DNA from: a virus
DNA length: 44,696 bases
Direction: 5' to 3' (one strand)
IMG/VR virus record: IMGVR_UViG_3300020156_000044
Location: 1 to 44,696 of that record
The notes under the pieces were generated by a model that worked only from the letters and a program-made list of their open reading frames with translations, was not told where the DNA came from and ran no database searches. Shown here one piece after another: positions 32,001 through 39,975 of the stretch. Made by a program: the position numbers and the translations under genes. How positions within the stretch are numbered: position 1 is the stretch's first letter; each line of letters starts with the position of its first letter.

Positions 32001-33439
32001 TATGGGTCGAGCTTGATGACGTCTGTTAACTTAGGCTGTCTTCCAGCCTTCCGAAGACGCATCTTGTTCACTACTACAGGAGTGATAATTGATGCTCCAG
32101 CCATGATGCCCATTGCAGGAAGAAGAGCTTCTACAAGAGCAGGATATGACCTATCATTTGTCTCAGAAGTGAGACCGAGTTTGTCAAAAGCAGTCTTATA
32201 GTCATCATCTGCGGAGTCAATGACCTCTCTCACAGCCTGATCTGCTACAAGTGCTGTAGTGAAATTTGCAATAACTCTTTTTCCTCCTCCACCGATGACA
32301 AGAGGAGTTGCTATCTCAGCAATATTCCCGAGAGTAGATGTAGGAGCAGCCAACCCCGGAATAGGTGCAATAGAGCCAATGATATTCGCAGCGCTTTCCC
32401 CTATATTACGAGGATCACCTATCCCTACCTTTGTATTCACGTCTTGCTGTATTTCACCAGCAGTCTTGAGAATGTCATCAGCTGTAATGACGACTTCTCC
32501 CTCTTTGTTTTTCAACAAAGGCTGTTGTGTGACAAGCTCCAAACCTTTACCCAACAAACCAGTGAGAGCAACAGGACCACTTGTTACAGCATTAGCTGCT
32601 CCACTGACTACTTGTCCCGCTTTTCTTTCAATAGCTGCCGGATCAACCAAATTCTCAAGCATCGATTGTTCATCAAGACGCTGCCTCGTAGCAGCCTCTT
32701 CCGCAGCAATTTGAGGATCAATCGTGCTACTAAATCCTCCAATGACTTTCGCAAGTTCGTCATCAGACAAAGCTTCAATTCTGCTGACGTCTTTCAACTT
32801 CTCAGCAAGTTCAAAATCTTCGACTAGCTCCTGTTGAGCAATAGCGTTCTCAATCGTTGGAGCATTATTTACTATAGGTTTTGTAGTAGGAACAGGAGTA
32901 ATCGGCAACACAGCCCTTCTAGCAGGAGTCTGTTCAGCCAAAATCTGAGCAATTTGCTCTTGGAGTAATTTCTCCTCATCAACAATCTTCTGAGGATTAA
33001 GCATCCGAGGCTCTACAGAAGTTGTAGTAGGAGGAGTTGGAGAAGTTTCCATTCTCCTCCTGCCTCCTCCTCTTGCTCCAGCAAGCTCAATATGCCAAGG
33101 CTCCCAACTCATAGGGAAAGTCAACCCATGAGCAGCCGCATTTGCATGAACCCACTCCTTCGCCTTAGGAGAGAGGAACTTCAAATCGGCAGCACGGCCA
33201 TGATTATGTTGAGACCTTCCGGGTCGAGCGACCATCTTTCCAGATTTATCACTCTGTTCCCAAAGTTGTTTCTGTCGTTCAATAGAACGAAAGCCTGAAT
33301 TAACCTTCAACTGCTGCTGTATCTCTGGAGGAGCAGCCGCAATCAATGCAGCAAGAGCAGCATAAAATTCCTTATCCATACCTGAGAAGCTATCAGGGCG
33401 AGTAGCTCCTCCTATAGCAAGGTCTTCAAGCCTAGCCAT
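28982..33439 (-). CDS. Giant ejection protein with N-terminal M15 peptidase domain
   Basis: 1485 residues from ATG 33,439 (GGAG 9 bases upstream; ATG 33,457 adds 6). Residues about 45-120 form an M15/VanY-type peptidoglycan peptidase: SQHNHGRAAD at 76-85 (SxHxxGxAxD) and EPWH at 113-116, giving zinc ligands His78, Asp85 and His116. The remaining about 1350 residues are helical with Ala/Gly-rich, partly hydrophobic segments, like T7 gp16-type internal virion proteins. Probably digests cell wall and forms the DNA ejection conduit. T7 uses a transglycosylase here, so the peptidase is unusual. Confidence 0.85.
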   Translation of the reverse strand: MARLEDLAIGGATRPDSFSGMDKEFYAALAALIAAAPPEIQQQLKVNSGFRSIERQKQLWEQSDKSGKMVARPGRSQHNHGRAADLKFLSPKAKEWVHANAAAHGLTFPMSWEPWHIELAGARGGGRRRMETSPTPPTTTSVEPRMLNPQKIVDEEKLLQEQIAQILAEQTPARRAVLPITPVPTTKPIVNNAPTIENAIAQQELVEDFELAEKLKDVSRIEALSDDELAKVIGGFSSTIDPQIAAEEAATRQRLDEQSMLENLVDPAAIERKAGQVVSGAANAVTSGPVALTGLLGKGLELVTQQPLLKNKEGEVVITADDILKTAGEIQQDVNTKVGIGDPRNIGESAANIIGSIAPIPGLAAPTSTLGNIAEIATPLVIGGGGKRVIANFTTALVADQAVREVIDSADDDYKTAFDKLGLTSETNDRSYPALVEALLPAMGIMAGASIITPVVVNKMRLRKAGRQPKLTDVIKLDPYGPLRLKTFETAGDLFKTYAVDEKTVLSSFARRAGVPDPDIIERLIDNDTQMSAVMRINEAMRTGKLRTVGGNYSVNVTPDQLFDQVDRLPAVQKLDADRYVKYKNLTDVLHQNITNNVNVRKSQRLLRQANAAIFQIEQRFPEVKQISKIYQDNTAAVRNYIAQGNGAMLSASELQRLGIERPNYVPISRRALNPQESLARRLADAALDTRRDELFKMPEITDLADLDNTSNAFEALKDYTRSALHSKMENDVRQAYVQAMRQSQWGGETMRPISKKERGKFKDRQVEFYEGGKKRVYLSSKLQSELLKFDPYVAKFPNMYSMKRLFEQGTTGPLSLTFAPMTMLRDSLAGWVFLPRNMKGANPYDVIAAVPKQIWAKTQLAAIDVLRSNMNIPFLDQQQKSILATQISNSYMNSLYHLANASGGTDASLMRTNIENARGIFSEIARSSTDAVEKIPGMKTMGHPVRALIHGFRNVFDAIQESPRFATFTKNVKAGANPEDVVREVKKLTGDTTRSGRVYSPQGKRIDADAINKGMKSVAPVVGKGIEFLRETTPYFNPMVQGTRRMGNAFIDDPIKTNLRAWTGLGLPAMVIMGWNEMLGEEYNRFAFEERSSRDQAMNLYIGVPGKRPEEGIQIPIPHELLLFNSPWTTALYSMMNGGDTEDVRNMMMHIAGTSLDNSAMVGFPQPGTLMFSAAGQKAPESINPFTWGDDVYQLREDNVGLLPQNVEATVRSMFGAISDTALVSAAAMWEGGPEAFLDEFGNSLTKRTPIVRDLAGTRTPVTNYTPISHEKQAKVDALREFVDMYNEHFDREGRLAKRALPSTKGIIEDDRDESSIYRLGPLPMPTPTNPIVQEYGELIKSVLNGNSEGWDGLVDREMNLRKQIRLLKSYSAGRKDAFKEWQKTYEGADAELQTAGDKPSLDLIERAKADRLVKTHDLDLSKRDDVLSLIGILERERLMLLKEQMKLVDLVEDKMTEDLMMRGMIPKGSRFKVEKHLGPILTP

Positions 33440-34385
33440 TAAAGATGTCTCCGACATTCCTTAGGTTAGCCCAAGGATCATAGGGTTGCGAAGTCTCATC
33501 AACTTCATCATCTTCAAACTGCAACCTACTCAGAACAGCAGCAAGACCGCTCAAGTCTGGAGCAGTCTGTCCAACACTGTTTGCGTATCGAGCATAGGCA
33601 TTCTGAGAAGCTCCTCGACCACTCTCGATTGCAGCAATCAACTGTCCTAGAGAGTTATCAGCCCTTCCTGACAAATCACGGTTGAAACTGCTAAAGTCTA
33701 CAGGACTTGTAGTAGTCTGATCCGCAATATTCTTGAAGAAACCAAGTTCTCCTTGTGCTCTGTTCATATCAGCAGCTTCCTCAGAAGCAAAGTTCTGTCT
33801 GCCGATCTGTTTCCCTTTAAGGATAGCTTCTTGCAAACTACCAGCATAGGCATCATCTGCCTGTTTGAAGACAGAAGCAATCTGTGACGAGCCTCCAGTG
33901 CGCATCAATTGCTTAGCAAGGAGAGCAGCAGCTTGATCAAGCCCCTTTCTCCTACTATTCAAGAGGTCATCTGTAGCCTCAGTAACTGACTCAGCTTCAC
34001 TTCCTCGCGGTCGATACTTGTATTCATTAAAGGCGCGAGTAAATTCCTCATCGCCCATTTGACTGCGCTCATCCATCCTCTCAGCAGCAGCCCTATTCCT
34101 AGGAGCATCTTGAGAAAGATTAGCGTATCTCTCTCTTTGCTCAGCACCAAGAATAGCCTCAGTGATAGGAGTTAGATCATACTTAAACCCTATCCCCGGA
34201 ATGTATCGAATTACGTTTCCGTAAGCATCACCACGATCAGATCGGGCAAGCTGTTCACTCTTACGATTAGCCCTCTTTGTCTCAAGCAAAGAGAGCCAAT
34301 CAATGTTAGCTTGTCTCTGTGATGCTCCTGCTCCGAGGATAGCACTTAGAGCAGAGACACCAGCACCAAGAAGAGGACCGATCAT
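33432..34385 (-). CDS. Internal virion/ejection protein candidate
   Basis: 317 residues. A hydrophobic Gly/Ala-rich N-terminus (MIGPLLGAGVSALSAILGAG) may insert into membrane; the rest is helical with many Ala, Gln and Arg. Lies directly before the giant ejection gene with an 8-base overlap, as paired ejection proteins usually do. No family recognised by motif. AGAGG is about 6 bases upstream. Confidence 0.6.
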   Translation of the reverse strand: MIGPLLGAGVSALSAILGAGASQRQANIDWLSLLETKRANRKSEQLARSDRGDAYGNVIRYIPGIGFKYDLTPITEAILGAEQRERYANLSQDAPRNRAAAERMDERSQMGDEEFTRAFNEYKYRPRGSEAESVTEATDDLLNSRRKGLDQAAALLAKQLMRTGGSSQIASVFKQADDAYAGSLQEAILKGKQIGRQNFASEEAADMNRAQGELGFFKNIADQTTTSPVDFSSFNRDLSGRADNSLGQLIAAIESGRGASQNAYARYANSVGQTAPDLSGLAAVLSRLQFEDDEVDETSQPYDPWANLRNVGDIFNG

Positions 34386-34389
34386 CTTA

Positions 34390-34686
34390 TTACCTCTGTG
34401 GATATTGATCCAGCAACCTACGGAGCAGATCGTCTTCCATCTCTGGACGAGAAGGAGCAGCCCCCTCTGTCATGATCCTCTCAACTTCCATCATATCAGA
34501 GTCTGTTGCAGGTTCTCGACCATACTGCTGAGCAAACATTTCAACCGCTTGTTGAAAAGCTTCACTTTCATACAATTGAGGGCCAGCACTTTGACTTCCG
34601 CCTAGTCGAGGATCAGCATATTTCGCTTGTTGAGGAGCTTGAGCTTCTTGCATCGTTGCGAGGATCATATTTGTAATATCACTCAT
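34390..34686 (-). CDS. Small virion-region protein, function unknown
   Basis: 98 residues from ATG 34,686 (AGAGG 9 bases away); ATG 34,692 is an alternative, and a longer frame is rejected. Helical, rich in Gln, Met and Pro (MQEAQAPQQAKYADPR). No family recognised. Overlaps the previous gene by 8 bases. Confidence 0.6.
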   Translation of the reverse strand: MSDITNMILATMQEAQAPQQAKYADPRLGGSQSAGPQLYESEAFQQAVEMFAQQYGREPATDSDMMEVERIMTEGAAPSRPEMEDDLLRRLLDQYPQR

Positions 34687-35299
34687 CCTCATTTTCCTCT
34701 TCTCTTGGTTTACCAAGATCATCAAGTGTTAACTTTTTCTTTCCATCCTCTTTCGCCCCAATGGAATTGAACATTTCACTGATAGGAGCATCTGGATTTT
34801 TGATAACCCTATTCCAAAATGTCATTCTTTGTGTAGGCTTGAGAGCTTGATACTTCTGAATGTCTCTATCAGAAGCCTCTATCTCCATTCCGATCATCTC
34901 CGCAGCTTGGAGTGGATCAGGAATAGCCAGAAATTCGTCTTTACCGACCCCTTCGATGGTATCTTTCCTGAGATTAGCCATCACCTTCGGATCGTTCTTG
35001 TCAAAACCTCTCCTGCCTTCTCGTCTCATGATCCCTTCATTCATGATCATGTTAGCGATCGACTCAGGACCCGGTTGAGGCATTCCTCCTACAGGTGCTG
35101 TAAGCTGTTCACGAGAAGTTTGATTGAGATACCTTCCACCTCTTGGGTTTTTCATGCCGGGGTCTTTTCGGCCCTCTTTTACCATGGTCTTATACTGTTT
35201 AGGCTTCGCCTTAGAAGGGGTTCCATCCTTCTTTGTCTTTGCTCGGCCTTCATTTCCTAGGATTTCATCTAGGAGCCAATTCGGAACTTGTCTAGGCAT
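34679..35299 (-). CDS. Virion-region protein, function unknown
   Basis: 206 residues. Basic N-terminal half (KTKKDGTPSKAKPKQ), helical C-terminal half ending in an acidic EEENEDE. GAGGAAAT is upstream. The near-exact palindrome 35,089 encodes Thr-Ala-Pro-Val. Basic-then-acidic pattern could suit DNA contact inside the capsid. No family recognised. Confidence 0.6.
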   Translation of the reverse strand: MPRQVPNWLLDEILGNEGRAKTKKDGTPSKAKPKQYKTMVKEGRKDPGMKNPRGGRYLNQTSREQLTAPVGGMPQPGPESIANMIMNEGIMRREGRRGFDKNDPKVMANLRKDTIEGVGKDEFLAIPDPLQAAEMIGMEIEASDRDIQKYQALKPTQRMTFWNRVIKNPDAPISEMFNSIGAKEDGKKKLTLDDLGKPREEENEDE

Positions 35300-35700
35300 T
35301 AGTATTTCCTCACATTTCCACGAGTGAGTTGATCAATGTCTTGCTCAAGCATATGTTGGAGTACATCATTGGGAATAGTTGATGTTCCCGATTTCATTGT
35401 CTCTTGCCGCTTGAGTATGTCATCGAACAAACTCTGTTCTTCTTGAGAAAGAGGATCAAGACCTTGTTGGTTCATCCAGTTTTCAAAACCGGGTTGACCT
35501 TCCATCATCTCAAATACTTTAGCAAGAACGTCATCATAAAAACGTTCATCGCCTATCTTATTAGAGTTTTGACGGAGGTATTCCATGACTCCTTGTTTAG
35601 CTTGGTCTGGCATTCCTCGAAAGTATTCAGACCACTCTTGAAAGTGTTCTCTTCCTCGCTTATTTCTTTCGACTTCGTGTAAGTCGTAAATGCCAACCAT
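35299..35700 (-). CDS. Virion-region protein, function unknown
   Basis: 133 residues, helical, acidic, with FQEWSEYFRGMPDQAKQGVM. The start is set by the palindrome 35,701-35,715, whose spacer supplies AGGAG and which by itself is the whole gap from the upstream TAA to this ATG. Probably a small internal or tail protein. Confidence 0.6.
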   Translation of the reverse strand: MVGIYDLHEVERNKRGREHFQEWSEYFRGMPDQAKQGVMEYLRQNSNKIGDERFYDDVLAKVFEMMEGQPGFENWMNQQGLDPLSQEEQSLFDDILKRQETMKSGTSTIPNDVLQHMLEQDIDQLTRGNVRKY

Positions 35701-35715
35701 CTACAACTCCTGTAG
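35701..35715. repeat. Palindrome that is the whole intercistronic gap and the ribosome site
   Basis: On the minus strand CTACAGGAGTTGTAG sits between TAA of the upstream gene and ATG of the downstream gene, nothing else. Stem CTACA/TGTAG with GGAGT in the loop would present the Shine-Dalgarno. The same cassette occurs at 9,761-9,775 (TAG to ATG) and, with changed outer bases, at 9,237-9,251 and 10,370-10,384. Confidence 0.85.
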
Positions 35716-36621
35716 TTAGAAGGGTGAAGTCGGAGCAGTCGTGTCCGCGTTCTCTTCCTCTTCATCGTCATCGAAGATGCCAGCAAGAGCATTCGGATCA
35801 AAAGGCGTATTCTGAGCCCCTTGAGCAGCCCCTGCAACACCTGCAAGACCACTTGTATCAAACAAGTTACTCGGAGCAGTAGCCCTGTAACGGTCTCCTA
35901 GACCAGCGAAGAAGTCTGCAAAATAGTTATTCAACTCTGTTCCAACATTGAATGGATCAAAGTTAGTACCGAGCCTCAAATTACTCACTGTGGAACGGTT
36001 TCTATTGACAAGATTTTCAGCCCCTGCTCGTCCTCCTTCCAGAATACCCAAAGCGACTTCATCTAGTCGGCTTCTTGCTGTAGGAAGCTGTCTTTCGAGG
36101 TTCTGAACAGCGGCATTATAGCCACTTCCTGTAATAACTCCTCGATCTCTTAAATTATCGACATAACTTCTAGCTGTGTTCTGCTGTTCTCCGAGAATGG
36201 ATGCGATAATTTCATCATCCACATCATTTGTGATCCTCGAAGTTGAGAAGCCTGTTGGAGCAATGGAGTCAATAGCTCTCATGTGCCTATTCCGAGCAGC
36301 TTCTTGCTCAGCATTATAAACCATTTCTCCAAGGTTCTGGAAATACGACCCCGGATTGGTATCTCCTTGAGGTATTCCACCTCTTACGAGATTACCTCTG
36401 CTCCTAATAGCACCTGCATACTGATTAGGATCAAGGCCCTGAGAAGTAAAATAATCAAGAGCGCCTTGAATGCCAGTATCGTAAGCACTACCAAGTCGCT
36501 GCTGAAACTCCTGCAAAGCCTGAGCTTCTCGACGTCGCTCTTCCTCTCTTGCTTCTCGGGCAGCCTGTGCCTCAATTCGAGCAACCTCATCACTGTTGTC
36601 TTCCGGGGTACCACCACCCAT
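35716..36621 (-). CDS. Internal virion protein candidate
   Basis: 301 residues. Highly charged N-terminus (EARE...EERRREAQALQEFQQRL), long helical body, acidic C-terminus (DDDEEEENADTT). GGAGG 5 bases upstream. Position in the cluster of ejection-type genes suggests an internal core or ejection protein. No family recognised. Confidence 0.6.
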   Translation of the reverse strand: MGGGTPEDNSDEVARIEAQAAREAREEERRREAQALQEFQQRLGSAYDTGIQGALDYFTSQGLDPNQYAGAIRSRGNLVRGGIPQGDTNPGSYFQNLGEMVYNAEQEAARNRHMRAIDSIAPTGFSTSRITNDVDDEIIASILGEQQNTARSYVDNLRDRGVITGSGYNAAVQNLERQLPTARSRLDEVALGILEGGRAGAENLVNRNRSTVSNLRLGTNFDPFNVGTELNNYFADFFAGLGDRYRATAPSNLFDTSGLAGVAGAAQGAQNTPFDPNALAGIFDDDEEEENADTTAPTSPF

Positions 36622-37068
36622 TTAAGCCTCCATCAGATGCACTGATCCAACATACCTAAATCCGAACTTTTGTGCAAATTTCTCAAAAGTCTCGGGACGG
36701 AGGCCCGTCACGTTCATAAGTCGGATTTGTCGAACTTTCCTATTCTTCGCCCATTCGATGTAACTTTCTACAAGTTCTGTAGCAAGTTGAGTGTCGCGAT
36801 GATCTGGATGGATATAAAAGATGTTATCCACAGCCATTACTTCATGACTAAAGATGTAAGCAGAAAGAGAGGCACAAAAGCCTCCAACAACCTGCCCATC
36901 TTTCACTGCTACATTCACAAAGAAAGTTAAATTGCGAAGGTTTCCATGAAGGAGATCGCTCATCTTTGTTCGACTGAAACGAATATCCTTCATCGATGAC
37001 GTAGAGAGATGCTGCTCGATTAAATCAAGCAGCACCTGAATATCTTGTTGCTCGTATCGACGGATCAT
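36622..37068 (-). CDS. GNAT-family acetyltransferase
   Basis: 148 residues, the usual size. VDNIFYIHPDHRDTQLATEL (about 80-100) contains the acetyl-CoA-binding R/Q-x-x-G/A-like motif A; beta strands and the C-terminal KFGFRYVGSV follow the GNAT fold. Such enzymes occur in the structural operons of several podoviruses, where targets are unknown. The palindrome 36,768 encodes Thr-Glu-Leu-Val in motif A. AAGGATTA is upstream. Confidence 0.75.
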   Translation of the reverse strand: MIRRYEQQDIQVLLDLIEQHLSTSSMKDIRFSRTKMSDLLHGNLRNLTFFVNVAVKDGQVVGGFCASLSAYIFSHEVMAVDNIFYIHPDHRDTQLATELVESYIEWAKNRKVRQIRLMNVTGLRPETFEKFAQKFGFRYVGSVHLMEA

Positions 37069-37069
37069 G

Positions 37070-37288
37070 TTAATCCTTCACAGGAGGCTGCTCTTTTACG
37101 AGCCCTGTGACTCCATCGCGAGAGATATTGATCACGATCTTGATAGTGTTCTGGAGGATTAGCAATCCAGCAGAAATCTGTGCGATCGTCTCGGTATTGA
37201 ACCCGAATACTGTCAAATCTGCTGCAAGCAAGACGCCTGCAAACAGAAACAGAAAATTCAGGATATTGTGGAAGAAGTTCGTATTCAT
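37070..37288 (-). CDS. Holin candidate
   Basis: 72 residues with two hydrophobic segments (about 10-27 and 37-54) and a charged C-terminus (KEQPPVKD). Small size, two spans and location next to spanin-like and endolysin genes fit a class II holin. Starts 1-4 bases inside the lipoprotein gene. Holin assignment rests on topology and context. Confidence 0.6.
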   Translation of the reverse strand: MNTNFFHNILNFLFLFAGVLLAADLTVFGFNTETIAQISAGLLILQNTIKIVINISRDGVTGLVKEQPPVKD

Positions 37289-37569
37289 TTGTCTGACTCT
37301 CTCAAAGCTCTTGCCACTGTTGCGTAAGCAGTCGCGGCTACTACAAGTGCTGTAGAAGAGTCAACTGCTGATGGATCACTACAGACGACCTCTGCACCCT
37401 TCCATGCAGCTTCAACTTTACTATTTGTCTCTCCAGCAGCGGAAAGAGCAGTGTAAGCAGTTGTCAAAGCTGCACAAACCTTCGGCAGATTGTCTCGGAT
37501 TGCGGTGTCAACCGTAGGAGAGCAACCTGCTACAAGTGCTGTAGCGAGAAAGATAAGAAACAGTCTCAT
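37285..37569 (-). CDS. Small lipoprotein (outer spanin-like)
   Basis: 94 residues from ATG 37,569 (GAGGAAGAC upstream, ATGA overlap). MRLFLIFLATALVAGC is a lipoprotein signal with lipobox LVAG-C, cut before Cys. The mature part is Ala/Thr-rich and helical. With the adjacent coiled-coil membrane protein it suits the outer half of a two-component spanin. A palindrome encodes Thr-Ala-Leu-Val within the signal peptide (37,530); another copy is at 37,341. Confidence 0.65.
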   Translation of the reverse strand: MRLFLIFLATALVAGCSPTVDTAIRDNLPKVCAALTTAYTALSAAGETNSKVEAAWKGAEVVCSDPSAVDSSTALVVAATAYATVARALRESDK

Positions 37570-38090
37570 TTTGTCTTCCTCATCGGTTCGAACCACATAG
37601 TCTGATTTCTACCTGTAAGCGTTCTGACCTCATTTGTCAAAACTTCAATCTTTGTAGAGAGTTGATTGGTATCTTTCTTGAGTCCTTCCATAGAATTGAT
37701 AACAGACTCAGAGAGTCGATCCATTCTCTTATTTGTCTCTGACAAAGAGCCTTCTAGTACTCCAACGCGATAGGCAATATTATCGAGAGGAGCTATTTTC
37801 GTATTAAGTTCTAGAACACCGTTATTGATGTTAGAGAATTTCTGATCAGCTTCTTTGCTCCTTTCAACTCTTGACACTTCTATCGCATTGATTGCTTTGT
37901 CTTGTTCAGCGTCTTGGTTCCACTGATAATAAAACAAGCCACCAATCATAGCAATAGTTGGTAGATGAGCGACCAGTCTATTGAACAATTGTGGGTCATT
38001 GTACATATCACTAGCCACCTGCAAAATGTCGCCAAGGGTGTAGCTCGAAGTGGGGACTGTCGATGAAGCGTTCATCTTTGCTTGATCCAT
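37566..38090 (-). CDS. Inner-membrane coiled-coil protein (inner spanin-like)
   Basis: 174 residues from ATG 38,090; ATG 38,075 is an alternative. A hydrophobic segment (HLPTIAMIGGLFYYQW, about 40-58) and a long helical coiled coil (about 75-155, with NTKIAPLDNIAYRVGVLEGS and NKRMDRLSES). Positions next to the lipoprotein and endolysin support an inner spanin role. Overlaps the endolysin gene by 80 bases. Confidence 0.6.
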   Translation of the reverse strand: MDQAKMNASSTVPTSSYTLGDILQVASDMYNDPQLFNRLVAHLPTIAMIGGLFYYQWNQDAEQDKAINAIEVSRVERSKEADQKFSNINNGVLELNTKIAPLDNIAYRVGVLEGSLSETNKRMDRLSESVINSMEGLKKDTNQLSTKIEVLTNEVRTLTGRNQTMWFEPMRKTK

Positions 38091-38442
38091 CTCTGTCCCA
38101 ATCAGCACCCCACCTGATTGGAATGTTGAGTTCCTTGCTCGCCTTTTGAAAGGCTTCGTTCACCTTCGCTAGCTCTTTATGAATGTTGTCATCATTCCAT
38201 CCTTTGAAAGGATAAGGAATGACGTCAATTGCACAGGCTGGCTTCTGATTATGAGCAGAATTGGGGAAACGAACCTTCGTATTCCCTTTTGCATAGGCAT
38301 TGTTCTGCTCAACTTTTCCACGGTAAGCTTCGATGATCGTGAAGTCCTGTTCGGTGATCTCTATTGCTCGCCGTGCAACTTTCTGGAGTAGAGGATGAGC
38401 CTCTTCTAGATTTTTTAGTGATCTTTCTCCAAACTTAGGCAT
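38011..38442 (-). CDS. M15-family endolysin (peptidase)
   Basis: 143 residues from ATG 38,442 (AAGGAG 9 bases upstream); a longer frame is rejected. SAHNQKPACAID at 62-73 and DSPHFEL near 128-134 give His64, Asp73 and His131, the zinc ligands of L-alanyl-D-glutamate/VanY-type peptidases. No signal peptide, so it should need the holin candidate. It is the second M15 enzyme of the phage besides the ejection protein. Confidence 0.85.
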   Translation of the reverse strand: MPKFGERSLKNLEEAHPLLQKVARRAIEITEQDFTIIEAYRGKVEQNNAYAKGNTKVRFPNSAHNQKPACAIDVIPYPFKGWNDDNIHKELAKVNEAFQKASKELNIPIRWGADWDRDGSSKDERFIDSPHFELHPWRHFAGG

Positions 38443-38452
38443 AGCTTTCTCC

Positions 38453-39130
38453 TTAGTACATCTTTGAAGAAGAGGCACCGAGAACCATATTCGCAAGTCC
38501 TGTGCTATTAACTGCTACAGAAATTGTAGAAGCAGGCTGTCGATAGTCCCATCCCCAAGCCATTGTGTGTGTGCTGGATTTTAGTGTCGCTTCTCCTCTC
38601 TTTGTCATGTTAACAAATGATAGAGACGAATTAGCAGCCTTTACTGCTGCTCCAATGATAATCCCTCTCTCTGGAATGTCTAAATTCACGAGAAGATTAT
38701 CTGTTGAGTTTCCAAAGGTTTCTTCGCCGTCATGACTCGTCCTACTAGGAAAAGAAAGATTAAGCACTACAACATGAGCGATTGTCTCAAAGTTCGTAGT
38801 AAAAAATATCTCTCCTACAGAACCTGTAGCAACTTCGACCACTCTAGCAAAACTAGAAGCTAGCAATGTCGTCCCTGCTCCCCCATGAGCAAAAGAGCAA
38901 TCTGCATCTGATGCTTCAACACCAGCTATTTCAATGTTCTGAGCAAGAACTGATGTAGGAACAGCAGCACTATTCTTTCCAACAAGACCTACTATGATTG
39001 CTATCCTTCTTCCGGGGTATGCATTTCCTAGATTAGCATCAAAAGTGTGCGTTAAACCATGCACAGTCGTTTGCTCATCTGTTTGATTGATGAGCTTAGC
39101 ATGATTTGTTGGGAAAAGAGCAGCAATCAT
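38453..39130 (-). CDS. Tail-region protein, function unknown
   Basis: 225 residues from ATG 39,130 (ATGA overlap); the longer frame is rejected. Beta-rich with Gly, Ser, Thr and Asn, no helices of length, as in virion decoration or receptor-binding domains. Palindromes 38,515 and 38,815 are in its coding sequence (Thr-x-x-Val). Probably a tail or fibre-tip component. Confidence 0.6.
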   Translation of the reverse strand: MIAALFPTNHAKLINQTDEQTTVHGLTHTFDANLGNAYPGRRIAIIVGLVGKNSAAVPTSVLAQNIEIAGVEASDADCSFAHGGAGTTLLASSFARVVEVATGSVGEIFFTTNFETIAHVVVLNLSFPSRTSHDGEETFGNSTDNLLVNLDIPERGIIIGAAVKAANSSLSFVNMTKRGEATLKSSTHTMAWGWDYRQPASTISVAVNSTGLANMVLGASSSKMY

Positions 39131-39975
39131 TGCATCGCCTGTATAATGAGAAGACTTCCTGCCTGCGAAACACTGCAAAAACATCTAAACTTGTGACCAT
39201 TCGTCGTTGAGAATGAGTCTCCAATAACTCTAGTCCAATTGTTTAAACTGATGGCTCCAGCAGATGCTCCATTTGTTATGTCAACAATGATCATTCCTGT
39301 GTCTGATCCCGGAGCGAAGGCATGAGCCCCATTGTTTGTGTAATATTGGAGAGGACCATCTCCCATATCAAGAACAATGTTTGATCCAGTTGTTGTGCCA
39401 AGATTTAAAGGAATAATCGACAATCCTCCAGTGAAGGTTTGATCTTGCACATTTTTCATTAGAACACTTCCTGTTCCTGAAAGATCAGAAAATGCTCCAC
39501 TTGTTGCCACTGTTGAAAGACCAAGCAAAGACTTCTGTACTAAGGCATTTGATGCTGTTAGCATAGACCTTCCAGCAGAAGTAGAATTGACTCTGGTGGC
39601 AACACTGCCAGACGTAAACATTACAAAGTCACCATTAACAGGTGACAAAGCAGCTATCGCATCAAGAACAGCACTTTGAGAAGCAGAAGAAGTCTCCCAA
39701 TATGTAGGATGGGCTGCCCTGTCGAGACTCATCACTCCAGATGCTCTAGAAGTGTGGTCTACAGCGCAACGCCATAGGCTTCCATCAACTTCATCGAAGA
39801 GTTTCTGTCCAATGGTGTAAGCAGTCGAATTCTGCCAAACTCCATCTGCTACAATACCTGTAAGCGAATTGAGTGCAGCATCGATTGCTCGAAAGTTGTA
39901 GTTAACCTCATCGTGCCAAGGACTGTTATTGAAATTCGGCAAGAAGAGATTGAGATAAGTTGTGAACTCGCTCAT
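39127..39975 (-). CDS. Tail protein with carbohydrate-binding-like module
   Basis: 282 residues. Residues about 44-95 (DGVWQNSTAYTIGQKLF, then WRCAVDHTS, then YWETS) follow the CBM5/12 chitin-binding-type pattern (W...Y-x-x-G-x-x-V...Y...W), also present in the next gene. The rest is beta-rich. It probably helps bind surface glycans. Coupled to both neighbours by ATGA overlaps. Confidence 0.65.
   Translation of the reverse strand: MSEFTTYLNLFLPNFNNSPWHDEVNYNFRAIDAALNSLTGIVADGVWQNSTAYTIGQKLFDEVDGSLWRCAVDHTSRASGVMSLDRAAHPTYWETSSASQSAVLDAIAALSPVNGDFVMFTSGSVATRVNSTSAGRSMLTASNALVQKSLLGLSTVATSGAFSDLSGTGSVLMKNVQDQTFTGGLSIIPLNLGTTTGSNIVLDMGDGPLQYYTNNGAHAFAPGSDTGMIIVDITNGASAGAISLNNWTRVIGDSFSTTNGHKFRCFCSVSQAGSLLIIQAMQ

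Noticed and set aside
32062-32076. Half-site CTACAGGAGTGAT
   Set aside because: Only one arm is present; several such half-sites exist and were not counted.
37585-37600. tRNA-like TTCGAACC sequence
   Set aside because: Isolated motif inside coding sequence, without acceptor or anticodon arms.
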